This document shows, in pieces, positions 8,608 through 16,982 of a DNA stretch of 64,000 nucleotides. Source of the stretch: Sphingopyxis panaciterrae (GTDB lineage: Bacteria; Pseudomonadota; Alphaproteobacteria; Sphingomonadales; Sphingomonadaceae); assembly GCF_011762125.1 (NCBI RefSeq), contig NZ_JAASQN010000006.1:242904-306903 (forward strand). Reading direction: 5' to 3'. The notes under the pieces were generated by a model. That model was not told the DNA's origin. It did no database searches and was given only the letters and a program-made list of their open reading frames with translations. The position numbers were made by a program, and so were the translations under genes. Each line of letters starts with the position of its first letter. Positions within the stretch are counted from its first letter, which is position 1.

Positions 8608-10959
8608 GTGAAAAGCCTGCTGTCCGACCAGATTTTTGCCGACGACGTTCCCGCGCGAACCCTCCTGGGGCTCGGCCCGCGCGGCGAGGATGTCGGCGAC
8701 CTCCGCCAGCTCCAGCTGGCACCGCTGCGCGGCAAGGGAAGCCTGCGCCTGTGGATGGGGCTCGGCATGGCGCTGGTCGCCGCGCTGACGATGGTCCTGC
8801 GGGTGCCGTTTGCCATCGCCGGCGGCTGGTTCGCGGTGGCGCTGCTCTTCAGCTTCTGGTCGTACCGGGCTTTCGCCAGCCTGTTGCTCGGCGACCTCAA
8901 GCTCTCGGGCCTGCCCGAATATCGGCTGTGCCATCGCCACGCTTTCTATTCGGCGATGCTATGGTCCTCCACCTTCTGGCTGCAAGGCATTCCGACGCTC
9001 GACCATGTCCTGTCGATCTGGACGATCGCCCTGTTGATGATGCTGACGCTGACGATGATCGCGCACAGCATGCCGATGGTGTGCGTGCTCTATATCGCGC
9101 CGGTCAGCCTGTCGGCGGCGGCGGCGCTGGTTCGCGCGGGCGCACCGCAGCTTGCGGCGGTCGCGCTTGTCGCCGCCCTGCTCCTTTGCACCTTCGCGAT
9201 GCGATTCGCGAAGACGCATGTCCGTTTCCGTCGCGCCGAAGAGACGCTGCACGAGAAGAACGAGACCGTCAGCCTGCTGCTGCGCGAGTTCGAGGAAACC
9301 TCGGCCGACTGGCTGTGGCAGACCGACAATGCCCGCCGCCTCGTCCATGTCTCGCCGCGCCTTGCTTATGCACTCGGCGCCTCGACCGACGGGCTGGAAG
9401 GCGTGCCGCTGCTCCAGGCGCTGTCGGGCGATGCGTGGGAGACGGGGCAATTCCCCCGCAGCCTGCACGACATGGCCGAACGGATGAAGCGGCGTGAAAG
9501 CTTTTCCAACCTCATCGTTCCCGTCACCATCGACGGCAAGCCGCGCTGGTGGGAACTCTCGGCCTCGCCGCGCCTCGACGAGACGGGCAAGTTTCTCGGT
9601 TTCCGGGGGGTCGGATCCGACGTCACCGAACAACGCGCCTCGGCCGAACAGATTGCCAAGATGGCGCGCTTCGACAATCTGACCGGCCTGCCCAATCGCC
9701 TCCACCTCAACGAGGAACTGGCGCGCGCACTCAAGCATGCGACCGACGCCAAGTCGCGCTGCGCGCTGCTGATGATCGATCTCGACCGGTTCAAGGCGGT
9801 CAACGATACGCTCGGCCACCCGGTCGGTGACAAGCTGCTCGCGCAGGTCGCGGCGCGGCTGAAGGGCATGATAGAGCGCGGCATGACCTGCGGACGCCTC
9901 GGCGGCGACGAGTTCGCGGTGGTGATGCAGGACCTGCCCTCGGCGCTCGATGCCGAGGAACTGGCGCAGCGAATCATCGCCGCGATCAGCCGGCCCTATG
10001 TCGTCGACAATCATCAACTGTTCGTCGGCGCCAGCATCGGCTTCGCGATCGGGCCGCAGGACGGCGCGACGGTCGAAACGCTGACGCGCAACGCCGACCT
10101 GGCGCTCTACAAATCGAAGGACAAGGGCGGCAATCATGTCGCCGCCTATGTCGCCTCGCTCCATGCCCAGGCCGAGGAACGGCGGGTGATGGAACAGGAA
10201 CTGCGCGGCGCACTCGATCGCGGCGAGTTCGAACTTTATTACCAGCCGGTGGTCACCGCCGGCGACGGCACGTTGAACGGTTTCGAGGCGCTGATTCGCT
10301 GGCACAACCAGAAGCTCGGCAATGTGTCGCCGGGGCGTTTCATTCCGCTCGCCGAAGACAGCCGCCTCATCTCGCCGATCGGCGAATGGGTGCTGCGGAC
10401 CGCCTGCCACGAAGCGATGCGCTGGCCATCGAACCTCAAGGTCGCGGTCAACGTGTCGGCCGAACAGCTCACCGATCCCGCCTTTGCCTCGGTCGTCGTC
10501 TCGGCCCTGGCGCAGAGCGGCCTCACGCCCGAACGGCTGGAAATCGAAGTCACCGAAAGCGTTTTCCTGCGCGACGGCGGCGGCGCGGCGCAATTGCTCG
10601 ACCAGTTGATCAGCCTTGGCATCCGCCTGTCGCTCGACGATTTCGGCACCGGCTATTCGTCGCTCGGCTATCTTCGCAAAACGCAATTCTCGACGATCAA
10701 GGTCGACCGCAGCTTCGTCGTCGGCGCCGCCAAGGGCAGCATCGAATCGATCGCGATCATCCGTGCCGTCGTCGCGCTCGCCGACAGCCTCGGCATGTCG
10801 ACGACGGCAGAGGGCGCCGAGACCGAGGTCGAAGTCGAAACGCTTCGCGCGCTCGGCTGCAGCAACATCCAGGGCTATTATTACGGCCGCCCGATGCCCG
10901 CGACCGATGTGCTGACCCTGTTCCGCCGCCCGGATTCGCTCGAGACCGCAGCCGCCTGA
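8608..10959 (+). CDS. Membrane-bound PAS-GGDEF-EAL cyclic-di-GMP protein
   Basis: A 783-residue inner-membrane signalling protein predicted both to make and to break down cyclic di-GMP. The start is a GTG. Five or six hydrophobic helices fill about residues 45-200, followed by a short coiled linker and a PAS/PAC domain (about 225-345). The cyclase domain has an intact GGDEF at 432-436 but no RxxD inhibitory site before it. The phosphodiesterase domain has EAL at 560-562, DDFGTGYSS, IKVDRSFV and TAEGAE, the usual metal and catalytic set. Both activities therefore look possible. It follows the acyl-AMP ligase gene, so a shared role in envelope lipid or biofilm control is a guess from context. 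Confidence 0.93.
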   Translation: MKSLLSDQIFADDVPARTLLGLGPRGEDVGDLRQLQLAPLRGKGSLRLWMGLGMALVAALTMVLRVPFAIAGGWFAVALLFSFWSYRAFASLLLGDLKLSGLPEYRLCHRHAFYSAMLWSSTFWLQGIPTLDHVLSIWTIALLMMLTLTMIAHSMPMVCVLYIAPVSLSAAAALVRAGAPQLAAVALVAALLLCTFAMRFAKTHVRFRRAEETLHEKNETVSLLLREFEETSADWLWQTDNARRLVHVSPRLAYALGASTDGLEGVPLLQALSGDAWETGQFPRSLHDMAERMKRRESFSNLIVPVTIDGKPRWWELSASPRLDETGKFLGFRGVGSDVTEQRASAEQIAKMARFDNLTGLPNRLHLNEELARALKHATDAKSRCALLMIDLDRFKAVNDTLGHPVGDKLLAQVAARLKGMIERGMTCGRLGGDEFAVVMQDLPSALDAEELAQRIIAAISRPYVVDNHQLFVGASIGFAIGPQDGATVETLTRNADLALYKSKDKGGNHVAAYVASLHAQAEERRVMEQELRGALDRGEFELYYQPVVTAGDGTLNGFEALIRWHNQKLGNVSPGRFIPLAEDSRLISPIGEWVLRTACHEAMRWPSNLKVAVNVSAEQLTDPAFASVVVSALAQSGLTPERLEIEVTESVFLRDGGGAAQLLDQLISLGIRLSLDDFGTGYSSLGYLRKTQFSTIKVDRSFVVGAAKGSIESIAIIRAVVALADSLGMSTTAEGAETEVEVETLRALGCSNIQGYYYGRPMPATDVLTLFRRPDSLETAAA

Positions 10960-11136
10960 AACGGGCGAAGCGGCGACGGGCCGAAGCGATGCCACGACGA
11001 ACCGAAAGCGTTATCAAAAGGTTCCGCCACCCATCGCAGTTCGGGCGCAACTCACCGCTAGACGGCTGGTAGCTTTCGCCGATCATGGCAAACAGCCTCC
11101 AACGCTTGAAGACAAGCCAAATGGGGGTCGCAATCC

Positions 11137-11706
11137 ATGCTTCACAATCGCTTCTTGGGTGCCGCCCTGGCGTCCCTCATGATGCTGGCCGGTGTCCTCG
11201 CCGCCACCCCCGCCGCAGCGCTCCAGTGCGTCCCCTTTGCCCGCGCCGAATCGGGCGTCGAAATCCGCGGCAACGCCAAGACCTGGTGGTCACAGGCAGC
11301 CGGCACCTACGAACGCGGCGAAGAGCCGCGCAAGGGCGCCGTGATGGCCTTTGCCGGCACCCGCGGCATGCCGCTCGGCCACGTCGCCGTGGTCAAGAAG
11401 ATCGTCAACGACCGTGAAATCCTGATCGACCATGCGAACTGGTCGCCGATCAACGGCCGCCGCGGCCAGATCGAACGCAATGTTCGCGTCATCGATGTCA
11501 GCTCGGCCGGCGACTGGAGCATGGTTCGCGTCTGGTATGCCCCGATCGGCGATCTCGGCCTGCGCGCCAACCCGGTGCAGGGCTTCATCTATGCGGGCAG
11601 CCACAGCATGCCCGGGCAAGATAACTTCGATGAACCGGTCTGGACCAAGAATGACTGGAAACCCGGAAACGGCCTCCAACTGGTCGCCGCCTCGCTCGCC
11701 AACTGA
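11137..11706 (+). CDS. Secreted CHAP-domain amidohydrolase
   Basis: A 189-residue exported protein with a Sec signal peptide (residues 1 to about 28, ending TPAAA). The CHAP domain fills about residues 30-135. It carries the catalytic Cys in LQCVPFAR straight after the signal cleavage region and the catalytic His in PLGHVAVV. Members cleave peptidoglycan peptide bonds or amides, so a periplasmic cell-wall hydrolase is likely. The remaining about 50 residues match no recognised domain. The gene is single, about 180 bp after the PAS-GGDEF-EAL gene and convergent to the DUF3297 gene beyond a strong inverted repeat. Confidence 0.88.
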   Translation: MLHNRFLGAALASLMMLAGVLAATPAAALQCVPFARAESGVEIRGNAKTWWSQAAGTYERGEEPRKGAVMAFAGTRGMPLGHVAVVKKIVNDREILIDHANWSPINGRRGQIERNVRVIDVSSAGDWSMVRVWYAPIGDLGLRANPVQGFIYAGSHSMPGQDNFDEPVWTKNDWKPGNGLQLVAASLAN

Positions 11707-11872
11707 GCCTTACCCCCCAACCCTCTAAGGCCATTGGCGAGCATTGAAGCCATCCGGGACGGTCCGCCGCTCCGGGTGGCTTCCCCCTTTTGGGAGCTAA
11801 GGTCGATGCCATGGCGCCCGGCATGCAATGGCGGCTTTGGGGTGGGGAGCGGCCGTTCGCACGCCGACTAAA

Positions 11873-11956
11873 AACCGTCGCCCCCGCGAAGGCGGGGGCC
11901 GCCATCGGCCTTAAGCAAGGTTGCCAGCGGCCCCCGCCTTCGCGGGGGCGACGGTT
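11873..11956. repeat. Perfect 28-bp inverted repeat in a convergent intergenic region
   Basis: Arms 11873-11900 and 11929-11956 are perfect reverse complements separated by 28 bp. Each arm contains its own smaller palindrome (cccccgcgaaggcggggg), so alternative hairpins are possible. It lies in the 304-bp gap between the convergent CHAP and DUF3297 genes, where no coding sequence is visible. It resembles REP/BIME-type repeats and may also end transcription from both sides. Confidence 0.85.
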
Positions 11957-12010
11957 ATTTGGCTAGTGTCCGCTAACGGCCGCAACCCGCCGTTGGGCAG
12001 CAAATGCCGG

Positions 12011-12280
12011 TCAGTCGTCCGACGTTTCGCCGCCCTCGGCGGCCGTATCCTCGAACCAGGCTTCGACCTCGCCCGACAATTTGATCGTCATCGACTGGCC
12101 GAACCGGTCCTTCGACTTGCCAGCCGCGACGCGGATCCAGCCTTCGGAGATCGAATATTCCTCGACGTCGGTGCGCTCCTTGCCCTTGAAGCGGATGCCG
12201 ATGCCGCGTTGCAGCACATCCATGTTGAAATGCGGCGAGCGCGGGTTGGTCGACAGGTGATCGGGGGGCGTATCGGTCAT
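12011..12280 (-). CDS. DUF3297 family protein
   Basis: An 89-residue soluble protein matching the small DUF3297 family common in proteobacteria. Family features are the start MTDTPPDHLSTNPRSPHFN, the IGIRFKGKERTDVEEYSI block and GWIRVAAGKSKDR. The first five codons of the longer frame (from 12295) are dropped because the family starts at the second Met. The acidic end (about 10 residues) is variable. Its function is unknown. It lies just downstream of the terminator of the TonB-dependent receptor gene, so it is probably transcribed on its own. Confidence 0.9.
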   Translation of the reverse strand: MTDTPPDHLSTNPRSPHFNMDVLQRGIGIRFKGKERTDVEEYSISEGWIRVAAGKSKDRFGQSMTIKLSGEVEAWFEDTAAEGGETSDD

Positions 12281-12293
12281 GACTGTTTTTCCC

Positions 12294-12333
12294 AAAAAAT
12301 GATGGCGCGGCCCTAGCTGGACCGCGCCATCAT
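12294..12333 (-). terminator. Rho-independent terminator of the TonB-dependent receptor gene
   Basis: On the minus strand, a perfect 12-bp stem (12322-12333 with 12299-12310, 11-nt loop) is followed by a run of Ts at 12298-12294. It lies 20 bp after the receptor stop codon and just before the DUF3297 start. Confidence 0.88.
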
Positions 12334-12352
12334 CGTCAATGGAAAGGGGTAT

Positions 12353-14683
12353 TTAGAAACCCGCCTTCAGCGTCACGAAAAACTGCTGCGGCGCCCCGGC
12401 CAGCAGCGTCTGGCTGTCGCCGCGGTTCGCAAAGCCGTTGGTGCCGATCGTCGACACATATTCCTTGTCGAACAGGTTCGTCGCATTCGCCTGGATCGAG
12501 ATGCGGTCATTCAGGCGATAGCCGATGCTGGCATCGACGATCACGAAACTGCCGACATCGGCGTCATTCTCATAACTGTAATAGCGCTTCGACGTGTAAT
12601 TGGCGCCGACCCGCGCGAAGAAGGTGCCATTGTCCCAGGTGATCTCGCCCTTCGCGAGATGCTTGGGCGAATTAACCACCGTCTTGCCCGCGGTCGCCGC
12701 GACAATCGCACCCGCCGCGTTGACGACATCGTCCTGATATTCCGAATTATTATAGGCATAGGAAGCGAAGAGCGACAGTTCAGGCGTGACGCGGAACGTG
12801 CCCGCCGCCTCGACACCCCACGAGCGGACGTCGCCGACATTGCTGAGGATCGCCGGATTGCCCTGGATGCCCGATCCGTTCGCAAAGGCGATGATGCGGT
12901 CCTTGAAGTCGACATAATAGCCCGCGATCACGCCCTGAAAACGCGAGGATTTGGTCCGAAAACCCAGCTCATAGGTCGTCGATGTCTCGGGCTTCAGGTC
13001 GAGCGCGTCGAAGCCGTCCTGCGTCGTCGCGAAGGGGCCGCCGGTCGCCGACGATTCATAGGCGCGGATATTTTCGGTGTAGCTCGCGAACAGCTCGTTA
13101 TCGTCGTTGAGGCGGAACAGCAGGCCGGCCTGCGGCAGGAACCAGTCGCGGACCTCGGTCTTCCCCGACGCGAGCCCGCCGCTGACGGTCGGCGTCGCGA
13201 GGTTGGTGACGCGCAGCCCCTTCCACCCCGCGTTGATCTGGAATCGCCCGAGGTCGAGCGTGTCCTGCACATGATATTGCAGCGTCTGGGTGTTGAAATC
13301 GAAGTCCCACTGCGTCGCCAGCGGATCCTTCGGGAATTTGAGGCTGCCGCGGCTCGGCGCGCCGGCCGTGTCGGCAAGCCCGTAGAAGCGGCGCGCCTGG
13401 TTGAAGTCATTATCCTCGTACCACAGGCCGACTTCGAGCTTGTTGGCGCCAAGCGTGAACAGGCTGGAGGCGACGATGCCATAGCGTTCGATGGCATATT
13501 CGGTCGTGCGGATCGTCATCGGCGCGCCGCCCGGGGTCGTCACATAGGGGGTGAACCACAGCCCGCGCCCCTTGTTGCCATGATAATAGCCCAGCGCCTT
13601 CAGCGTCCAATGTTCGCTGAGCGGTGCTTCGACGCCGACCCCGCCGAGCCAGTCCTTGCGGAGCCCCGCGGCGTCATAATAGGCATCGTCGACCGTCTCG
13701 ATCGGTGCCGGGAAAGCCTGGCCGGCCCCGGCGTAAGGCGCCGTGAAAGGCGTACCGGCGGGGATAGTGCCCTTTTTGATCCCGTCGTCATAGGCCGCGC
13801 GGGCGACCTGGTTCTGATAGATTTTGGCGACATCGACCGCGAGATCCCAATTTTTCGCATAATTGTCCCAGCCGTAACCGAGGCGGTCGATCATCTCGGC
13901 GCTCATGTCCTGATAGTCGTTCTCGCGGCGGTCCGAATAGTTGACGAAGCCGAAGAACTGGCCGTCGCCGACCGGCTGGACGATGCGGGCGTTGACCTGA
14001 TGCTGGCGCTGGGCGCCGTTGCCCTTCCACTTGTCGGCATCCTGCCAGGCGTAGCTCAGCGACAGGCGCGGCCCGCCGGGCGCGATTTCGCCGCTGTCGA
14101 GACGGACGAACGCGCGCTTGGTCTCATCGCTGCCATAGGTGCCCGATGCCTCGACCCCGAATTCCGCGGCGGGTTCGCGCGAGAAGAATTCGATCGTGCC
14201 GCCAAGGTTGCTCGTCGATGCCGCGGCGAGCGAACCCGCGCCCTGCGCGACCTCCACCCGGCCGACATTTTCGCTGATGATCGCGCGGCTGATGTGCAGG
14301 CCGTTATGGTTGCCGTAATTCATGTCGCCGAGCGGAATGCCGTCGAGCGTGAAGCCGAGCTGGTTCTGGCTGAACCCGCGGATCGAAATGCGCGCCGACC
14401 ATTCATAGGCGCCGAACGGATCGGCCGCCTGGAAATTGACCCCCGGCAGCTTGTCGATGGCTTTGAGAGGGCTGATCCCGGACACTTCGAGTGCAATGTC
14501 GGCGGCGCCCAGTTCCTGCACCTGCCGCGCCTGACCGCGGCCGAGCACGACGATCTCTTCGGCCCCGGCATCGGCTGCACCGGCCGCATCGGCCGCCGGT
14601 TCCCCGGCAAGCGCCGGCGTCGCAGCCAGCACGGCGATCAAGGCGGCCCCAGCCCGCAGGCGGTTCCTGAACGGATAAGTCAT
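12353..14683 (-). CDS. TonB-dependent outer membrane receptor
   Basis: A 776-residue outer-membrane beta-barrel transporter energised by TonB-ExbBD. It has a signal peptide (about residues 1-26, ending PALAG), a TonB-box-like EEIVVLGRG near residue 45, a plug domain at about 55-185 (LPGVNFQ, ISIRGFSQNQLGFTLDGIPL in its first half, NLGGTIEF at its end), and a barrel ending in the terminal Phe typical of barrel proteins (FVTLKAGF). The plug and barrel are closest to the FecA-like/iron-complex group, but the ligand is not determined. I see no clear Fur box in the 150 bp upstream. It ends at a strong terminator and stands alone. Confidence 0.92.
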   Translation of the reverse strand: MTYPFRNRLRAGAALIAVLAATPALAGEPAADAAGAADAGAEEIVVLGRGQARQVQELGAADIALEVSGISPLKAIDKLPGVNFQAADPFGAYEWSARISIRGFSQNQLGFTLDGIPLGDMNYGNHNGLHISRAIISENVGRVEVAQGAGSLAAASTSNLGGTIEFFSREPAAEFGVEASGTYGSDETKRAFVRLDSGEIAPGGPRLSLSYAWQDADKWKGNGAQRQHQVNARIVQPVGDGQFFGFVNYSDRRENDYQDMSAEMIDRLGYGWDNYAKNWDLAVDVAKIYQNQVARAAYDDGIKKGTIPAGTPFTAPYAGAGQAFPAPIETVDDAYYDAAGLRKDWLGGVGVEAPLSEHWTLKALGYYHGNKGRGLWFTPYVTTPGGAPMTIRTTEYAIERYGIVASSLFTLGANKLEVGLWYEDNDFNQARRFYGLADTAGAPSRGSLKFPKDPLATQWDFDFNTQTLQYHVQDTLDLGRFQINAGWKGLRVTNLATPTVSGGLASGKTEVRDWFLPQAGLLFRLNDDNELFASYTENIRAYESSATGGPFATTQDGFDALDLKPETSTTYELGFRTKSSRFQGVIAGYYVDFKDRIIAFANGSGIQGNPAILSNVGDVRSWGVEAAGTFRVTPELSLFASYAYNNSEYQDDVVNAAGAIVAATAGKTVVNSPKHLAKGEITWDNGTFFARVGANYTSKRYYSYENDADVGSFVIVDASIGYRLNDRISIQANATNLFDKEYVSTIGTNGFANRGDSQTLLAGAPQQFFVTLKAGF

Positions 14684-14836
14684 GCGTGAATCCCCTTTGC
14701 CCCGCGCCGAAATGGCGCGCGGATCGCGGGGGCTTTAGGCAAGCGATATTGCTGCGTTGCGGCATAGGCATGACGCCGCGATGACCGATAGAAGAAGAAA
14801 CGGCGACAATCGGCAACCGATGCCGCCGGATTTCGA

Positions 14837-15337
14837 TCAGGCCCGGCGCGGCTCGCTTGACCGGAAATGGCCGGTCCGGCCCCGCCCCGCCCCGGTATCG
14901 ATGACGCTCTGCGCCGGACGCAGCTTTTCGGCGAGCGGATAGAGGTCGCGTTCCTCGCGTTCTATCCGCGTCCCCAATATCTCGAGCATGATCGCGGTCT
15001 CGCGGCAGAAATCGAGCCACGCCGCCTCGGCCCGCTCGATGGTCCATTTGTCATCATAGGCGGTGAAATCCATCGCGAGGTCGCCCATTTCGAGCTCGAA
15101 TTCGCGCGTGATCCGGATCAGTTCGGGATCGCCGCTCGCCTTCAGCCGCGGATAGAGCACCCAATCCTCGCATTTGAGGTGACGAAGCAGCGTGTCGCGA
15201 AACAGGCTCCGCGCCGAAAGCAGCGCGGTTGCACGCGGCGGTCGCGGCGCGCGAACCATGCCGGCCAGAATATGCGACAGGGTGACCAAAGCCGCATGTT
15301 CGGCGCGCAATCGCTGCATTTCCCGGATCATGGGCAT
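14837..15337 (-). CDS. Hemerythrin HHE-domain-like protein
   Basis: A 166-residue, mostly helical protein resembling cation-binding hemerythrin HHE proteins. Visible ligand candidates are H14 in RAEHAALV and the HLKCEDWVLYP block around residues 52-62 (HxxxE). The second half keeps the EEERDLYPLAE-like helix (EREERDLYP) but the His normally found in the third and fourth helices is replaced, so a full diiron site is doubtful. The last about 25 residues are basic and variable. It lies between the receptor gene and a PepSY gene transcribed the other way. It may be a degenerate hemerythrin or a non-oxygen-binding relative. Confidence 0.7.
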   Translation of the reverse strand: MPMIREMQRLRAEHAALVTLSHILAGMVRAPRPPRATALLSARSLFRDTLLRHLKCEDWVLYPRLKASGDPELIRITREFELEMGDLAMDFTAYDDKWTIERAEAAWLDFCRETAIMLEILGTRIEREERDLYPLAEKLRPAQSVIDTGAGRGRTGHFRSSEPRRA

Positions 15338-15580
15338 GCGGGTTCCATCGATGCGAGCGGTCCCTCGAGCCCATCCATAGTGGCTCCCCGTGAAAGGAAG
15401 GTAAAGCGCTATCGCGGCGCCCGCGTGCCAGGACGCAATCGATGACGATCCCGGCTGGCTCGAATGATGGCATAGCAGGCCGGCGCAGCGAGACGAACGC
15501 CGTGAAACGGGTTGTTAAATGCCAGGGCACTCCATAAGGCCCATGGATTATTTCTCGCCATAACAGCGGCCCCATCTGCC

Positions 15581-16747
15581 ATGCAACGATCGACCATCCG
15601 GACATGGTTCCTCATCCACAAATGGACGAGTATCGTCTGCACCGCCTTTCTGCTGATGCTGTGCGTGACCGGTCTGCCGCTGATCTTTCATCACGAGATC
15701 GACGAACTGAGCGAAGCGACGCCGCAATTTGGCCTGCCCGGGGTCGGATCGTCGGGAACCGATCCGCATCTTGCACCGCTCGACGCAATGCTGACCAGGG
15801 CGCTCGCCGCGCGTCCCGGCGAAGTGCCGGTGTTCATGGCGTTCGACAACGACCAGCCGTCGATGACGGTCACCACCGCGCCGCGCCCCGATTCGCCGGC
15901 CGAAGACATGACGATCCAGCTTCTCGACCGCTCGACGGGTAAAACGACGGGCGCGGTCGACGAGGCCGGGGTGATGCACTTCATCCTCCAGCTCCACACC
16001 GACATGTTCCTCGGCCTCCCCGGCATGCTCTTCCTCGGCTTCATGGGGCTGCTCTTCGTCGTCGCGATCGTCTCGGGCGTCGTCCTCTACACCCCCTTCA
16101 TGCGCAAGCTCGATTTCGGCACGCTCCGCACCTCGCGCAGCCGCCGCGTCAAATGGCTCGATTATCACAACCTGCTCGGCATCGTCGCGCTCGCCTGGAT
16201 GACCGTCGTCGGCGCGACGGGGGTGATCAACGCGCTCGCCACCCCGATCTTCGCGCAGTGGCAGACAACCGAACTCGCCGACATGGTGCGCGCCTATGCC
16301 GGCAAGCGCGCGCTAGCGCCCGCGCGTTACGGTTCGATCGACACGGCGATGGCGGCCGCGCGCCGCGCAGTTCCCGGCAACAACCCGCAGTTCATCGCTT
16401 TTCCCGGCGGCGATTTCAGCAGCAAGCATCATTATGCGATCTTCTTTCAGGGCGATACCGCGCTGACCGAGCGTCTGCTGACCCCCGTGCTCGTCGATGC
16501 CGAAACCGGTGCATTCGTCGATGCGCGGCCGATGCCCTGGTACGCACAGGCGCTGTTCGTATCGCAGCCGTTGCATTTCGGCGACTATGGCGGACTGCCG
16601 CTCAAGATCCTGTGGGCGATCCTGACCGGCTTCACGATCATCGTCCTCAGCTCGGGCCTCTACCTCTGGCTCGGCAAGCGGCGCGCCGGGACCGACGCGC
16701 TCGTCCGCGAAGTCGAAACCGGCGGCCAGGTGGTGCCCGCCGGATGA
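15581..16747 (+). CDS. PepSY-associated TM helix protein (PiuB-like)
   Basis: A 388-residue inner-membrane protein of the PepSY_TM family. The first helix follows a short basic start (STIRTWFLIHKWTSIVCTAF as MQRSTIRTW and HKWTSIVCT). A large periplasmic loop with PepSY-like sequence (about 45-160) comes next, then helices near residues 160-185 and 205-235, a second loop and a last helix near 350-375 followed by LWLGKR. Such proteins are usually linked to siderophore or heme iron uptake, perhaps as ferric reductases. The ATG at 15581 is chosen over an upstream in-frame codon because it begins the conserved N terminus. It overlaps the following small gene by 4 bp. Confidence 0.86.
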   Translation: MQRSTIRTWFLIHKWTSIVCTAFLLMLCVTGLPLIFHHEIDELSEATPQFGLPGVGSSGTDPHLAPLDAMLTRALAARPGEVPVFMAFDNDQPSMTVTTAPRPDSPAEDMTIQLLDRSTGKTTGAVDEAGVMHFILQLHTDMFLGLPGMLFLGFMGLLFVVAIVSGVVLYTPFMRKLDFGTLRTSRSRRVKWLDYHNLLGIVALAWMTVVGATGVINALATPIFAQWQTTELADMVRAYAGKRALAPARYGSIDTAMAAARRAVPGNNPQFIAFPGGDFSSKHHYAIFFQGDTALTERLLTPVLVDAETGAFVDARPMPWYAQALFVSQPLHFGDYGGLPLKILWAILTGFTIIVLSSGLYLWLGKRRAGTDALVREVETGGQVVPAG

Positions 16748-16923
16748 GCAAGGCGCGCCAGCACGGCCTGCGCAGGATCTTCGCCGCGCCCGCCGCCATC
16801 GGACTCGCGAGCGTCGCCGGACTTGTCGTCGCGCTGACCGGCGATGGGCTGCGCGATGCGATGTCGTGGATCGCGCTGAGCATCCCCGCGCTTGTCGTCA
16901 TCTGGGCGATGCGGCGGAGCTAG
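16744..16923 (+). CDS. Small two-helix membrane protein
   Basis: A 59-residue protein starting inside the stop codon of the PepSY gene (ATGA overlap), so it is translationally coupled to it. A basic N terminus (residues 1-12) is followed by two hydrophobic helices, about 15-32 and 40-55, and a basic end (MRRS), predicting a cytoplasmic-in hairpin. I do not recognise the family. Co-translation suggests it is a partner of the PepSY membrane protein. The next gene, a siderophore-type receptor, is convergent. Confidence 0.72.
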   Translation: MSKARQHGLRRIFAAPAAIGLASVAGLVVALTGDGLRDAMSWIALSIPALVVIWAMRRS

Positions 16924-16982
16924 CCTGTGTCATCGGAAAGGAGCGCGAAGTTTCCTTCGCGGCCCATGATGCTGACGATGCT

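Noticed and set aside
8959..10995. 678-codon open frame on the minus strand opposite the PAS-GGDEF-EAL gene
   Set aside because: It is a mirror of a well-supported gene in GC-rich DNA. Its translation is Arg/Asp/Glu-rich with no family motif.
12659..14689. 676-codon plus-strand open frame opposite the TonB-dependent receptor gene
   Set aside because: Antisense to a certain receptor gene with signal peptide, plug and barrel end; the frame has no recognisable domain.
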